Part shown: piece after piece, positions 1 through 7,751 of the stretch
How the letters are laid out: every line of letters starts with the position of its first letter
Numbering within the stretch: the first letter of the stretch is position 1
The notes under the pieces: generated by a model
Databases searched by the model: none
Told to the model about the DNA's origin: nothing
What the model saw: the letters and a program-made list of their open reading frames with translations, nothing else
Program-made: the position numbers and the translations under genes
NCBI GenBank assembly: GCA_003567115.1
Contig: PXAP01000065.1
Coordinates: 1-8,399 of the forward strand
Direction of reading: 5' to 3'
Source: Bacteroidota bacterium
GTDB lineage: Bacteria; Bacteroidota; Bacteroidia; Bacteroidales; PUMT01
Length of the DNA: 8,399 bases

Positions 1-2
1 AT

Positions 3-2636
3 ATTCAGTGGGAGGCCGGTCCGCGCTACATGAGAAGCCATGAAATCGAGACCGGGCTGTCAAGTATAGTGTCTGCAGGCGGCCGTTTATATTATATTCT
101 CGATGAGGGGCCGATCGGGATCACTGATGCACGGTTCCCGGCACAGTGGTCGCTGGTATGCCGGGACGCATTTAACGGGATCCTTCTCTGGAAAAGGCCG
201 CTGCCTGAATGGGGATGGCAGGCATGGAATAAAGAACGTGTTAATGATCCGAATACATGGTTAAGATTAAGAACACAGCCCGCCGATGTAGATCGGCTAA
301 TGGTGGCAGATGGTAATATACTTTATGCAACCCTTAGTTTTGGAGCGCCCATCAGTGCAATTGACGGTGCAACGGGAGATGTAATCAGGACATATGAGGA
401 GACCGCAGGAGTAATTGAATTCATCTTCCTCAATGGCATATTGCTGGTCAGGACTGATAATCCGGTGCCCGCAATCAGCGCTGTCAGGGCAGGCGACGGT
501 GAGGTTCTCTGGAAAAGGGAAGCTGATATAATAATTGACAGGAGCCTCAGCGCTGCCGGAGAACAGGTGTTTTTTCATTCCAGGTGGAACATGACATCAC
601 TGAATCTGAGGACAGGGAATGAATTATGGTCAAGTGCAACAGAAATGAGGCCTGCTGCCGTTATAGCGCATAGTGATGCTGTACTGGTAATGCAATCGGG
701 AGTTACCCTTGCATTGTCCACAAATACCGGAGAGGAGATCTGGCAGGGACCGGGTACAGGAATCAGGGGAAGGAACCCCGATATGTTTGTTGTTAATGAT
801 GTAGTATGGTCAGGGCGTCCCCATTTCGATGCCAGGCACATCAAAACCGGTGAACTTGTAAGAGAGATGAACCTCCAAAAAGTTCTTGAATCGGGCCATC
901 ACAGGAGGTGTTACACCGACAGGGCGACTGTAAATTTCATGATAACGGGTGAACGTGGGAGTGAATTTCTTGATTTTCATAAAGATGACCATAAACGGCA
1001 TAACTGGTTTCGCGGACCATGCATTACGGGAATGGTTCCTGCCAACGGCCTGTTTTACGTGCCTCCGCATCAATGTTTTTGTTACCCGGCAGTAAGAATG
1101 GACGGGTTTTTTGCCCTCTCTTCAAGTTTAACAAACAGTTCAAAGGTATTTCGCAGTAACCCTTCACCTAGACTTGAAAAGGGGCCGGCATTTGGTAAGG
1201 GAGATGAAGATTTCAAATCAGCCGGTGATCAATGGCCGACCTACAGGCAAAACGCCAAACGAAGCGGTTCGGTTTTGTCAAAAATACCTGCCAGTCTTGA
1301 CCATCTCTGGTCTGTCCGGATAGGTGGGAATCTTACCCAGGCTGTGGTTGACGGAATCAATGCATATGTGGTACAAAAGGATGCTGCAACCGTTCATTGC
1401 ATTGAACTTGGAACCGGCGAGCCGATATGGAGCCAGACAGTGGCAGGGCGGATTGACTCCCCCCCTACCCTGCATAACGGGAATGTTTATTTTGGCTCCC
1501 GTGACGGATTTGTGTATTCACTCAGGGCCGGTGACGGAAAGATGGCATGGCGTTTCAGGGCAGCACCGGAAGAGAGGCAGATCGTTTCCTACGACCGGCT
1601 GGAATCCCCCTGGCCCGTTAATGGCAGTGTAATGATACTTGACGGAGTTCTTTATTTATCTGCCGGCCGGTCAGGTTTTCTTGATGATGGTATTTACCTT
1701 TACGCCCTGGATCCGGATAGCGGAAAAATTATACATCAGAACAAGCTGGAAGGGCCCTTCCCGGATATCAGTGAGCCCAGCTATGCATTTTATAAGGATG
1801 GTTACAGGTCGGACCTGTTGACAACAGATGGCAGGTACATATATATGGGACGCACCATGCTTGACCGGAACCTGGATGTTGTTGAACCCGAGCGTGTTCC
1901 CCTTGTGGGCACACAGAGGGGTGATATAAAGGAATACAGAAAAATGCCAGGGATGAGGCTGGTTGCAACCGGTGGCTTTCTTAACCAAACATTCTGGAAC
2001 CGCACCTGGTGGATGTATTCTCATGTATGGCCAAGTTTCCATTATGCACAGCAGGCACCAAAAAGCGGCCAGATGCTGGTTTTTGATGAGAGGAACACTT
2101 ATACCGTGAAGCACTACCATACCAGGAACAGGCACAGTCCGATGTTATTTCCCGGAAGCGGGTACCTGCTTTTTGCCGACGATAATAACAACGAGCCGCT
2201 GTTTTACAGGGGTGAAGGAGAACCCAGGCCCATAGAATGGGAGCCGGAACTACCTGAGGAAACACGGTGGAGCATTTACCAGGATGCAGCCGTGGATAAA
2301 GGTCCGGGTTTTACCCGTGCAAAACCTGCACTATGGACATCCTGGGTGGATGTCCGCATTGAAGCAATGCTGCTTGCAGGTGATAATCTTTTCATTGCCG
2401 GAACACCCGATCTGGTTCCGGAAAATGACCCGCTGGCAGCGCTCGAAGGCCATATGGGAGGTATTCTTAAGGTTGTATCGGCAAAGGACGGTTCAACAGT
2501 GGCAGAATATTCTCTGGATTCGCAGCCGGTATTCGATGGACTTTCGGCCGCCGATGGCAGGTTGATAATATCCACCAAAGATGGAAATATTACCTGTATG
2601 GGACAGAAGCATGAAAATCCGCCTCTATTTCGGTAA
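3..2636 (+). CDS. PQQ-like beta-propeller repeat protein, 5'-truncated by window edge
   Basis: The frame is open from the first complete codon (position 3), so the ATG at 30 is probably internal and the true start lies upstream; the C-terminus is complete. Seen: repeated propeller-blade motifs of the form ALDxxTGxxxW, such as RDAFNGILLWKR, SAVRAGDGEVLWKRE, SLNLRTGNELW and ALSTNTGEEIW in the first half. A second set follows a DQWPTYRQNAKRSG linker near 1227: HCIELGTGEPIW, YSLRAGDGKMAW and YALDPDSGKI. This implies two propellers. Between them is a block with regularly placed cysteines: RRCYTDRAT (Cys at 909), HNWFRGPC (Cys at 1020) and PPHQCFCY (Cys at 1074 and 1080). From memory, this layout (opening near QWxAGPxxxRSHE, the Cys block, the WPTYR linker) recurs in large Planctomycetes, Verrucomicrobia and Bacteroidota proteins, some with an N-terminal methyltransferase domain. 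No catalytic site is visible, the function is unknown, and binding of PQQ itself is not shown. Export cannot be judged without the N-terminus. Confidence 0.85.
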   Translation: MQWEAGPRYMRSHEIETGLSSIVSAGGRLYYILDEGPIGITDARFPAQWSLVCRDAFNGILLWKRPLPEWGWQAWNKERVNDPNTWLRLRTQPADVDRLMVADGNILYATLSFGAPISAIDGATGDVIRTYEETAGVIEFIFLNGILLVRTDNPVPAISAVRAGDGEVLWKREADIIIDRSLSAAGEQVFFHSRWNMTSLNLRTGNELWSSATEMRPAAVIAHSDAVLVMQSGVTLALSTNTGEEIWQGPGTGIRGRNPDMFVVNDVVWSGRPHFDARHIKTGELVREMNLQKVLESGHHRRCYTDRATVNFMITGERGSEFLDFHKDDHKRHNWFRGPCITGMVPANGLFYVPPHQCFCYPAVRMDGFFALSSSLTNSSKVFRSNPSPRLEKGPAFGKGDEDFKSAGDQWPTYRQNAKRSGSVLSKIPASLDHLWSVRIGGNLTQAVVDGINAYVVQKDAATVHCIELGTGEPIWSQTVAGRIDSPPTLHNGNVYFGSRDGFVYSLRAGDGKMAWRFRAAPEERQIVSYDRLESPWPVNGSVMILDGVLYLSAGRSGFLDDGIYLYALDPDSGKIIHQNKLEGPFPDISEPSYAFYKDGYRSDLLTTDGRYIYMGRTMLDRNLDVVEPERVPLVGTQRGDIKEYRKMPGMRLVATGGFLNQTFWNRTWWMYSHVWPSFHYAQQAPKSGQMLVFDERNTYTVKHYHTRNRHSPMLFPGSGYLLFADDNNNEPLFYRGEGEPRPIEWEPELPEETRWSIYQDAAVDKGPGFTRAKPALWTSWVDVRIEAMLLAGDNLFIAGTPDLVPENDPLAALEGHMGGILKVVSAKDGSTVAEYSLDSQPVFDGLSAADGRLIISTKDGNITCMGQKHENPPLFR

Positions 2637-2777
2637 GCAAAGAATGATTCAGAATATAGCGGGAAGGTGTCAGGAAAATTTTAAAGTTGATAAGATCAAT
2701 GAAATGAAAGAAATTATAATGGGATACAAAAAGTTTAAGGAATAACAAAAACAAAAGCACTTGATTTAAAATTAATT

Positions 2778-3752
2778 ATGAGTAAAAAATGGTATGCGGG
2801 AATTGATATTGGAGGTACAAAATCAGCCATACTATTAATTGATAATCAGGGTAATATTGCCGAAAGGAAAGAGATACCAACCACCAGGGGCAAAAATAAC
2901 TGGCAGCCGACGGTTAAATTCTTTAAAGAGACGTTGCTTGATTATGCAAACAGGGAAAAACTTTCAGCGGTTGGAATATGTTGTGGCGGGCCTCTCAGCA
3001 GAAAAGAAGGTACTATTCTGTCTCCTCCCAATCTGCCCGGATGGGACAATGTTCCCATTGTTGATATGCTTTGTGAGACATGTAAACTGCCGGTAGCTCT
3101 GGAAAATGATGCAAATGCAGGAGCACTGGCCGAATGGCATTATGGTGCGGGTAAAGGTTTCAGGAATGTAATATTTTTTACCTTTGGTACCGGACTCGGT
3201 GCCGGCTTGATTCTGAACGGGAAACTCTACAGGGGAACAAATGACCTGGGGGGTGAAGCAGGACATATAAGGCTGGCCGATGAGGGACCCATAGGTTACA
3301 ACAAGCGCGGTTCATTTGAAGGCTTTTGCAGTGGTACGGGACTTGCCCAGTTAATGGCCTTTGAACTGCTTTGCCTGAAAGAACAAACAGGGGAAGAAAA
3401 ATTGCTTATGCAGTACAGGGAACCGGGTAAAGTGACAGGTAAAGATGTGGTGAATTGGGCCTTAAGGGGAGATGAATTGGCTCTGAAGGTCGTAAATAAA
3501 AGCGGCCGGTATCTGGGAAAAGGGTTGTCAGTGTTGATTGATATCCTGAACCCTGAGCTCATAATTATCGGAAGCATGGGAGTCCGTTTAGGCGATCTGT
3601 TGCTTGATCCTGCAAGGAAAATAATTGAAGCGGAGGTTATTCCGGGTGCAAATGAAGTCTGTAAAATAGTTCCGGCAGCTCTGGATGAAAAGATCGGTGA
3701 TTTTGCTGCCTTGTGCGTGGCGATTGAGGCCGGGCAAAAAAACAATACATAA
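2778..3752 (+). CDS. ROK-family sugar kinase (glucokinase/mannokinase-like)
   Basis: Cytoplasmic ATP-dependent hexose kinase of 324 residues, the usual size for single-domain ROK kinases; there is no N-terminal helix-turn-helix, so it is not a ROK repressor. Seen: phosphate-1 loop DIGGTK at residues 10-15, catalytic aspartate 111 in ENDANAGALAE, phosphate-2 loop TFGTGLGAG near 135-143, and the sugar-binding GGEAGH with Glu160 and His163. Odd: the usual zinc motif CxCGxxGC after GHI is absent; residues about 170-185 read GPIGYNKRGSFEGFCSG and keep only one cysteine. I recall this GSFEGFCSG form from other Bacteroidota and Firmicutes ROK proteins, so it is a subgroup trait rather than damage. 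The start ATG follows an A/T-rich leader with no Shine-Dalgarno, as is common in Bacteroidota. The GH92 gene begins four bases after the stop, so the two are probably co-transcribed; the substrate is therefore inferred to be mannose or a related hexose. Glucose or N-acetylmannosamine remain possible. Confidence 0.9.
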   Translation: MSKKWYAGIDIGGTKSAILLIDNQGNIAERKEIPTTRGKNNWQPTVKFFKETLLDYANREKLSAVGICCGGPLSRKEGTILSPPNLPGWDNVPIVDMLCETCKLPVALENDANAGALAEWHYGAGKGFRNVIFFTFGTGLGAGLILNGKLYRGTNDLGGEAGHIRLADEGPIGYNKRGSFEGFCSGTGLAQLMAFELLCLKEQTGEEKLLMQYREPGKVTGKDVVNWALRGDELALKVVNKSGRYLGKGLSVLIDILNPELIIIGSMGVRLGDLLLDPARKIIEAEVIPGANEVCKIVPAALDEKIGDFAALCVAIEAGQKNNT

Positions 3753-3756
3753 GATC

Positions 3757-6165
3757 ATGAAACATCTCCTGATTTTTAAATCAATTCTGTTTTCTTACCT
3801 CCTTATCAGCTGTTCTTCCGAAGAGGTTGTGGTGAAGCCCGCAGATTATGTTAATCCCTTTGTAGGTACAGCTGCATACGGCCATACCTTTCCCGGCGCT
3901 GCCCTTCCCTTCGGAATGGTCCAGGTCAGCCCTTCCACCGGAGCTATAAGGGACAAAGGCTATTCTTACAGCAGTGTTCCTCATGGCAGGGACAGTGAAA
4001 CAATTATAGGTTTCACCCACACCAATGTGAGCGGAACCGGTATCGGTCACGTGGCAAAATATGCAAATATTTCATTGATGCCGACAGTTGGCGCGTTGCA
4101 CGTTGTACCCGGGTCACAGGATGATCCGGACAATGGCTACCGGTCGCGCTATTCGCATGACCAGGAGGCGGCAAGTCCCGGATATTATATGGTAATGCTT
4201 CAGGATTACAATATCAAAGCTGAACTTACAGCAACGGAGCGAGTTGGCTTGCACAGATACACTTTCCCGGAAACCGGTAACGGACATATAATAATTGACA
4301 TTACCCGGGAACGGCTATGGCCTGAACTGAATGAGGATGCATTCATAGAAATAATTGGTGACAACCAGATCCGGGGCTATACAACAGTTATCGGACATCA
4401 CTCCCGGGAACCTTTGACATGGTATTTCTTTGCTGAATTCAATAAACCATTCGACTCCTATGGAGCCTTCAGTGAAAGCAGGATCATTGAAAAACAGCGC
4501 AAGGCAGGTGGAAATTCAGGTGTTGGCGCCTATGTCAGCTATTCTACCCATGATAATGAAGAGATTATTGTAAAAACAGGTATCTCTTTTACCGGTATCG
4601 AGGGGGCAAGGAATAATCTCAGGGCAGAAGCGGAAGGATGGGATTTTGACAGGGTAAAGGAAAATGCTGAGGATATCTGGAATGAAAGTCTTGGTAAAAT
4701 CCGGGTTAGTGGAGGAACGGGTATAAATAAAACAAAGTTCTATACCTCATTGTACCGGAGCATGCTCTTTCCCCGCACCTTCTCAGATTTTGACGGTGCA
4801 TATTACAGCCATTTTCTCGACAAAATTATCTGTGAAAAGGACTACAGGTATTATGTTGACTTTTCATTATGGGATACTTATCGCACTACTCATCCTCTTT
4901 TTACCATAATTGAACCTGAAAGGCAGACAGAGATGATCAGAACATTCCTGGCCATGTATGAGCAGGGTGGGAGAATTCCCAGCCAGGTAAGCTACAGGAA
5001 TTTTTACAGCCCTATAATGATAGGTGATCATGCATCAACTACAATAATTGATTCCTATATGAAAGGGTTAAGAGATTTTGATGTAACCAAAGCTTATGAG
5101 GGAATGCGTAAAAATGCCTTTGAACCGGGTATTCCTGACAGAAGCCGCCCGGGCCTTGAAGCATATAAAAAACTTGGATATGTAACTGCAGAAGATATAA
5201 GAGAATCGGTGTCCAAAACTCTTGAATATGGCCACACAGACTGGGCCCTGGCACAGGTTGCCCTGGATCTGGGAAAAACCGGGGACTATGAAGAGTTGAT
5301 GAAGCGTGCCCACAATTATCAGAACCTCTATGATCAGTCATCTGGCTTTTACCGGCCAAGGTTCTCCGACGGAACCTGGCTGCCTGCTTGCGGCAGCGGG
5401 GAAAACCCTGAGATTGTGAGGTTTGAAACCAACACTTACTACAACTGCTGGGACAAATGGTGGATAGGGGTTTCTCCTCATCGTCATTATACCGAAGGCA
5501 ACGCCTGGCAGAATCTTTTTTATCCGAAACATGATATTCAGGGTTTGATTAATCTTATGGGCGGGCGCAAGAAATTTATTGAAAGGCTTGACGGACTTTT
5601 TTATGCTTCCTCATCGAATGAGGGTCCGTGGTACGTGGGGGTGACCGGGGCGATCGGACAATATGTTCAGGGCAATCAGCCCTCTCATCATAAGGCTTAC
5701 CTCTACAATTATGCCGGCGCACCGTGGAAAACACAGGAACGTACCCGCGGAATAAAGGAAACCCTTTACGGGGCAGACGAATGGGGCCTGCCCGGTAATG
5801 AGGATATGGGACAAATGTCAGCCTGGTATGTATTTAGTGCACTTGGGTTTTATCCGGTCACACCGGGCCAGCCGGTTTATACCATTACCAGTCCCCTGTT
5901 TGAAAAAGCAGTAATAAGCCTGGACGAATATTATGGGAACAGGACATTTACCATAACAGCCCGCAATGCATCGGGTGACAATAAATATATCCAGAATGCC
6001 AAACTGAACGGGAGGCCATTCAACAGAACATGGATAACACATGAAGAAATAGTTTCCGGCGGAATTCTGGAGTTTGAAATGGGGCCGGATCCGAATAAAG
6101 ATTGGGGCTCATCACCGGATGCAGCACCTGCTTCAATGACAACAGGAAACAACAAATACCGGTAA
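3757..6165 (+). CDS. GH92 exo-alpha-mannosidase lipoprotein
   Basis: Glycoside hydrolase family 92 enzymes are calcium-dependent, inverting exo-alpha-mannosidases that trim mannose from N-glycans or yeast mannan. The product is 802 residues, normal for the family. Start at 3757 is preferred over the in-frame ATG at 3685: it gives a clean lipoprotein signal (MKHLLIFKSIL, lipobox LISC with Cys19) and avoids overlap with the kinase gene. Acidic residues follow the cysteine (CSSEE), which could fit surface display. Seen in order: NPFVGTAAYGHTFPGAALPF just after the signal, GFTHTNVSGTGIGH, SLWDTYRTTHPL (Trp372-Asp373), TEGNAWQ with Glu580, GNQPSHH at about 639-645, LYNYAGAPWKTQ, and LPGNEDMGQMSAWYVF with Asp683. 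By family analogy Glu580 is the general acid and Asp683 the general base. The GNQP motif has Gln641 where many family members have Glu, so linkage preference is uncertain. It lies four bases after the ROK kinase, which suggests mannose release and phosphorylation in one transcript. Confidence 0.94.
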   Translation: MKHLLIFKSILFSYLLISCSSEEVVVKPADYVNPFVGTAAYGHTFPGAALPFGMVQVSPSTGAIRDKGYSYSSVPHGRDSETIIGFTHTNVSGTGIGHVAKYANISLMPTVGALHVVPGSQDDPDNGYRSRYSHDQEAASPGYYMVMLQDYNIKAELTATERVGLHRYTFPETGNGHIIIDITRERLWPELNEDAFIEIIGDNQIRGYTTVIGHHSREPLTWYFFAEFNKPFDSYGAFSESRIIEKQRKAGGNSGVGAYVSYSTHDNEEIIVKTGISFTGIEGARNNLRAEAEGWDFDRVKENAEDIWNESLGKIRVSGGTGINKTKFYTSLYRSMLFPRTFSDFDGAYYSHFLDKIICEKDYRYYVDFSLWDTYRTTHPLFTIIEPERQTEMIRTFLAMYEQGGRIPSQVSYRNFYSPIMIGDHASTTIIDSYMKGLRDFDVTKAYEGMRKNAFEPGIPDRSRPGLEAYKKLGYVTAEDIRESVSKTLEYGHTDWALAQVALDLGKTGDYEELMKRAHNYQNLYDQSSGFYRPRFSDGTWLPACGSGENPEIVRFETNTYYNCWDKWWIGVSPHRHYTEGNAWQNLFYPKHDIQGLINLMGGRKKFIERLDGLFYASSSNEGPWYVGVTGAIGQYVQGNQPSHHKAYLYNYAGAPWKTQERTRGIKETLYGADEWGLPGNEDMGQMSAWYVFSALGFYPVTPGQPVYTITSPLFEKAVISLDEYYGNRTFTITARNASGDNKYIQNAKLNGRPFNRTWITHEEIVSGGILEFEMGPDPNKDWGSSPDAAPASMTTGNNKYR

Positions 6166-6166
6166 T

Positions 6167-6199
6167 TTCTGAAAGCACTAAATTTATTGATTTTCAGAA
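6167..6199 (+). terminator. Weak stem-loop just after GH92 stop
   Basis: TTCTGAAA (6167-6174) and TTTCAGAA (6192-6199) are perfect reverse complements, giving an 8-bp stem with a 17-base loop that begins two bases after the mannosidase stop codon. The position suits an end-of-operon element. The stem is A/T-rich, the loop is long and no clear T-run follows, so it would be a poor intrinsic terminator and may be chance. Confidence 0.22.
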
Positions 6200-6220
6200 T
6201 ACCAGATGCCCTGATAATTC

Positions 6221-6257
6221 AATACATTTAATTATAATTAATGCGGTGATATGTATT
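6221..6257. promoter_or_regulatory. Nested palindrome upstream of sulfatase maturase, possible operator
   Basis: A perfect 14-base palindrome, TTAATTATAATTAA (6228-6241), is flanked on the left directly, and on the right after nine bases, by the inverted pair AATACAT (6221-6227) and ATGTATT (6251-6257). It sits 145-180 bases upstream of the maturase start in the only long A/T-rich gap of the window. A dimeric regulator could bind such a site. Low complexity makes a chance origin quite likely, and no promoter could be placed convincingly beside it. Confidence 0.25.
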
Positions 6258-6401
6258 AAACATTTCACTTTGATCAAATAGCTATGAGAAAAAATCAAGT
6301 TTATAATATTTTTGCACTATAAAAGTTCTTTATTAAAAAAAAGAGTGTCTGACTCAAAATATTTAATATCGTACTGATTATAATTCATCTGAACTCTGTA
6401 T

Positions 6402-7736
6402 ATGGATTTTTATTTCCCCATGAAACGATCCGCCTTCCAGGTTATGCTCAAACCTGTAGGGCCTGCATGCAACCTGGATTGCACCTATTGCTATTACCTT
6501 GAAAAAAAGAATCTTTATCCTTATGCAAAAGGATACCGCCTGAACGATGACCTGCTGGAAAAATTCATAAAGGAGTATATACAATCACAGGATGTGCCTG
6601 TTGTCAGTTTTGTCTGGCAGGGAGGCGAGCCCACAATGCTGGGGGTTGAGTATTTCAGAAAGGCTTTTGAGCTGCAACAGAAGTATGCAGAGGGAAAAAG
6701 AATTGAAAATGCATTACAGACAAACGGAACGCTGCTGACAGATGAGTTCTGCGAATTCCTGAATGAAAAGACCTTTCTTGTAGGACTGTCAATAGATGGT
6801 CCCCGGGAAGTGCACGATTATTACCGGCTTACAGCAAACGGCAAGCCCTCGTGGAACAAGGTTATGGATGGAGTCAGACTGCTGAAGAAACACAATGTGG
6901 AGTTCAACACCCTCTCGGTGGTTAACGACAAAACATCTGAAAATCCGCTTGAGGTTTACCGCTTTCTCAAAAGCATAGGGAGCCGCTTCATGCAGTTCAT
7001 CCCGATTGTGGAGAGGTACACGACCGACCCCGGAGACGGGGATGTGCACCTTGTCCATCACCGCTACAGGGGAAAGGCAAAGGTAACGCAGTGGTCGGTC
7101 GATCCCGTCAGATACGGCAAATTCCTTATCAGCATATTCGATGAGTGGGTCAGGAAAGACGTGGGCACCTACTATGTGCAGCTTTTTGACGTATCGCTGG
7201 CCAACTGGGTAGGGGAACAGAACCCCGGCTTGTGCGTTTTTTCCGAAACATGCGGGGATGCCACGGTGATGGAGCATAACGGCGACCTCTATTCGTGCGA
7301 CCACTTTGTGTACCACGACTACTACCTTGGCAACATCAGGGAAAAACCGCTTCTTGACATGATGCAAATGGAGAGGCAGTCCAGGTTCGGACTTGAAAAA
7401 AGGACCGCCCTTACGAAAAAATGTCAGGATTGTGAATTCCTCTTCGCGTGCCACGGTGAATGTCCAAAGCACCGTTTCTGCACTACTGAGGACGGTGAAC
7501 CCGAACTCAATTACCTTTGCGAAGCATACAAAATGTTTTTTGGCCATGCAAAACCCTGCATGGATTACATGTCCAGGCAGCTGAAGGCCAAAAAGCCACC
7601 CGCCAACGTGATGCAGTGGATAAAGCAAAAGGAGGAGCCGGTTGCCGCAACACTTCCTTCTGCCGGACGCAACGACCCCTGCCCCTGCGGCAGCGGGAAA
7701 AAATACAAGCAGTGCTGTCTGAGGTTTTTTAAATAA
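6402..7736 (+). CDS. Anaerobic sulfatase-maturing enzyme (radical SAM/SPASM) with C-terminal SEC-C motif
   Basis: Oxygen-independent enzyme that converts the active-site Cys or Ser of type I sulfatases into C-alpha-formylglycine in the cytoplasm. Seen: radical-SAM cluster motif CNLDCTYC (Cys23, Cys27, Cys30) inside LKPVGPACNLDCTYCYYLEK, the typical opening of this family; WQGGEPTMLG and LQTNGTLL for SAM binding; then a SPASM domain with Cys278, Cys284, Cys299, Cys341, Cys344, Cys350, Cys354 and Cys373 available for two auxiliary 4Fe-4S clusters. Asp300 in YSCDHFV matches the proposed catalytic aspartate of characterised maturases. The last 22 residues hold a SEC-C zinc motif, CPCGSGKKYKQCC (427-439), whose role here is unknown. 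Length is 444 residues, slightly above plain maturases because of this tail. The ATG at 6420 (Met7) is an equally plausible start; neither has a Shine-Dalgarno. No sulfatase lies in the window, so its clients are elsewhere. The second half is clearly richer in G+C than the first half and the GH92 gene. Confidence 0.92.
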   Translation: MDFYFPMKRSAFQVMLKPVGPACNLDCTYCYYLEKKNLYPYAKGYRLNDDLLEKFIKEYIQSQDVPVVSFVWQGGEPTMLGVEYFRKAFELQQKYAEGKRIENALQTNGTLLTDEFCEFLNEKTFLVGLSIDGPREVHDYYRLTANGKPSWNKVMDGVRLLKKHNVEFNTLSVVNDKTSENPLEVYRFLKSIGSRFMQFIPIVERYTTDPGDGDVHLVHHRYRGKAKVTQWSVDPVRYGKFLISIFDEWVRKDVGTYYVQLFDVSLANWVGEQNPGLCVFSETCGDATVMEHNGDLYSCDHFVYHDYYLGNIREKPLLDMMQMERQSRFGLEKRTALTKKCQDCEFLFACHGECPKHRFCTTEDGEPELNYLCEAYKMFFGHAKPCMDYMSRQLKAKKPPANVMQWIKQKEEPVAATLPSAGRNDPCPCGSGKKYKQCCLRFFK

Positions 7737-7751
7737 TTCTGTGTAATAAAC

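Noticed and set aside
1671..2135. 154-codon minus-strand open frame inside the propeller gene
   Set aside because: Antisense shadow of a gene with clear propeller motifs; no recognisable domain.
3685..3756. Longer N-terminus for the GH92 protein starting at ATG 3685
   Set aside because: It would overlap the kinase gene by 68 bases and bury a good lipoprotein signal peptide that starts at 3757.
6307..6314. TATTTTTG as a Bacteroidota -7 promoter element (TAnnTTTG)
   Set aside because: The only upstream TTTG (6269-6272) is 34 bases away, too far for the usual spacing of about 19-21, and the gap is so A/T-rich that a chance match is likely.
6789..7628. 279-codon open frame on the minus strand inside the maturase gene
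   Set aside because: It is the antisense shadow of a well-recognised radical-SAM gene; its translation shows no family motif and is rich in His/Val/Leu as expected from reversed codons.
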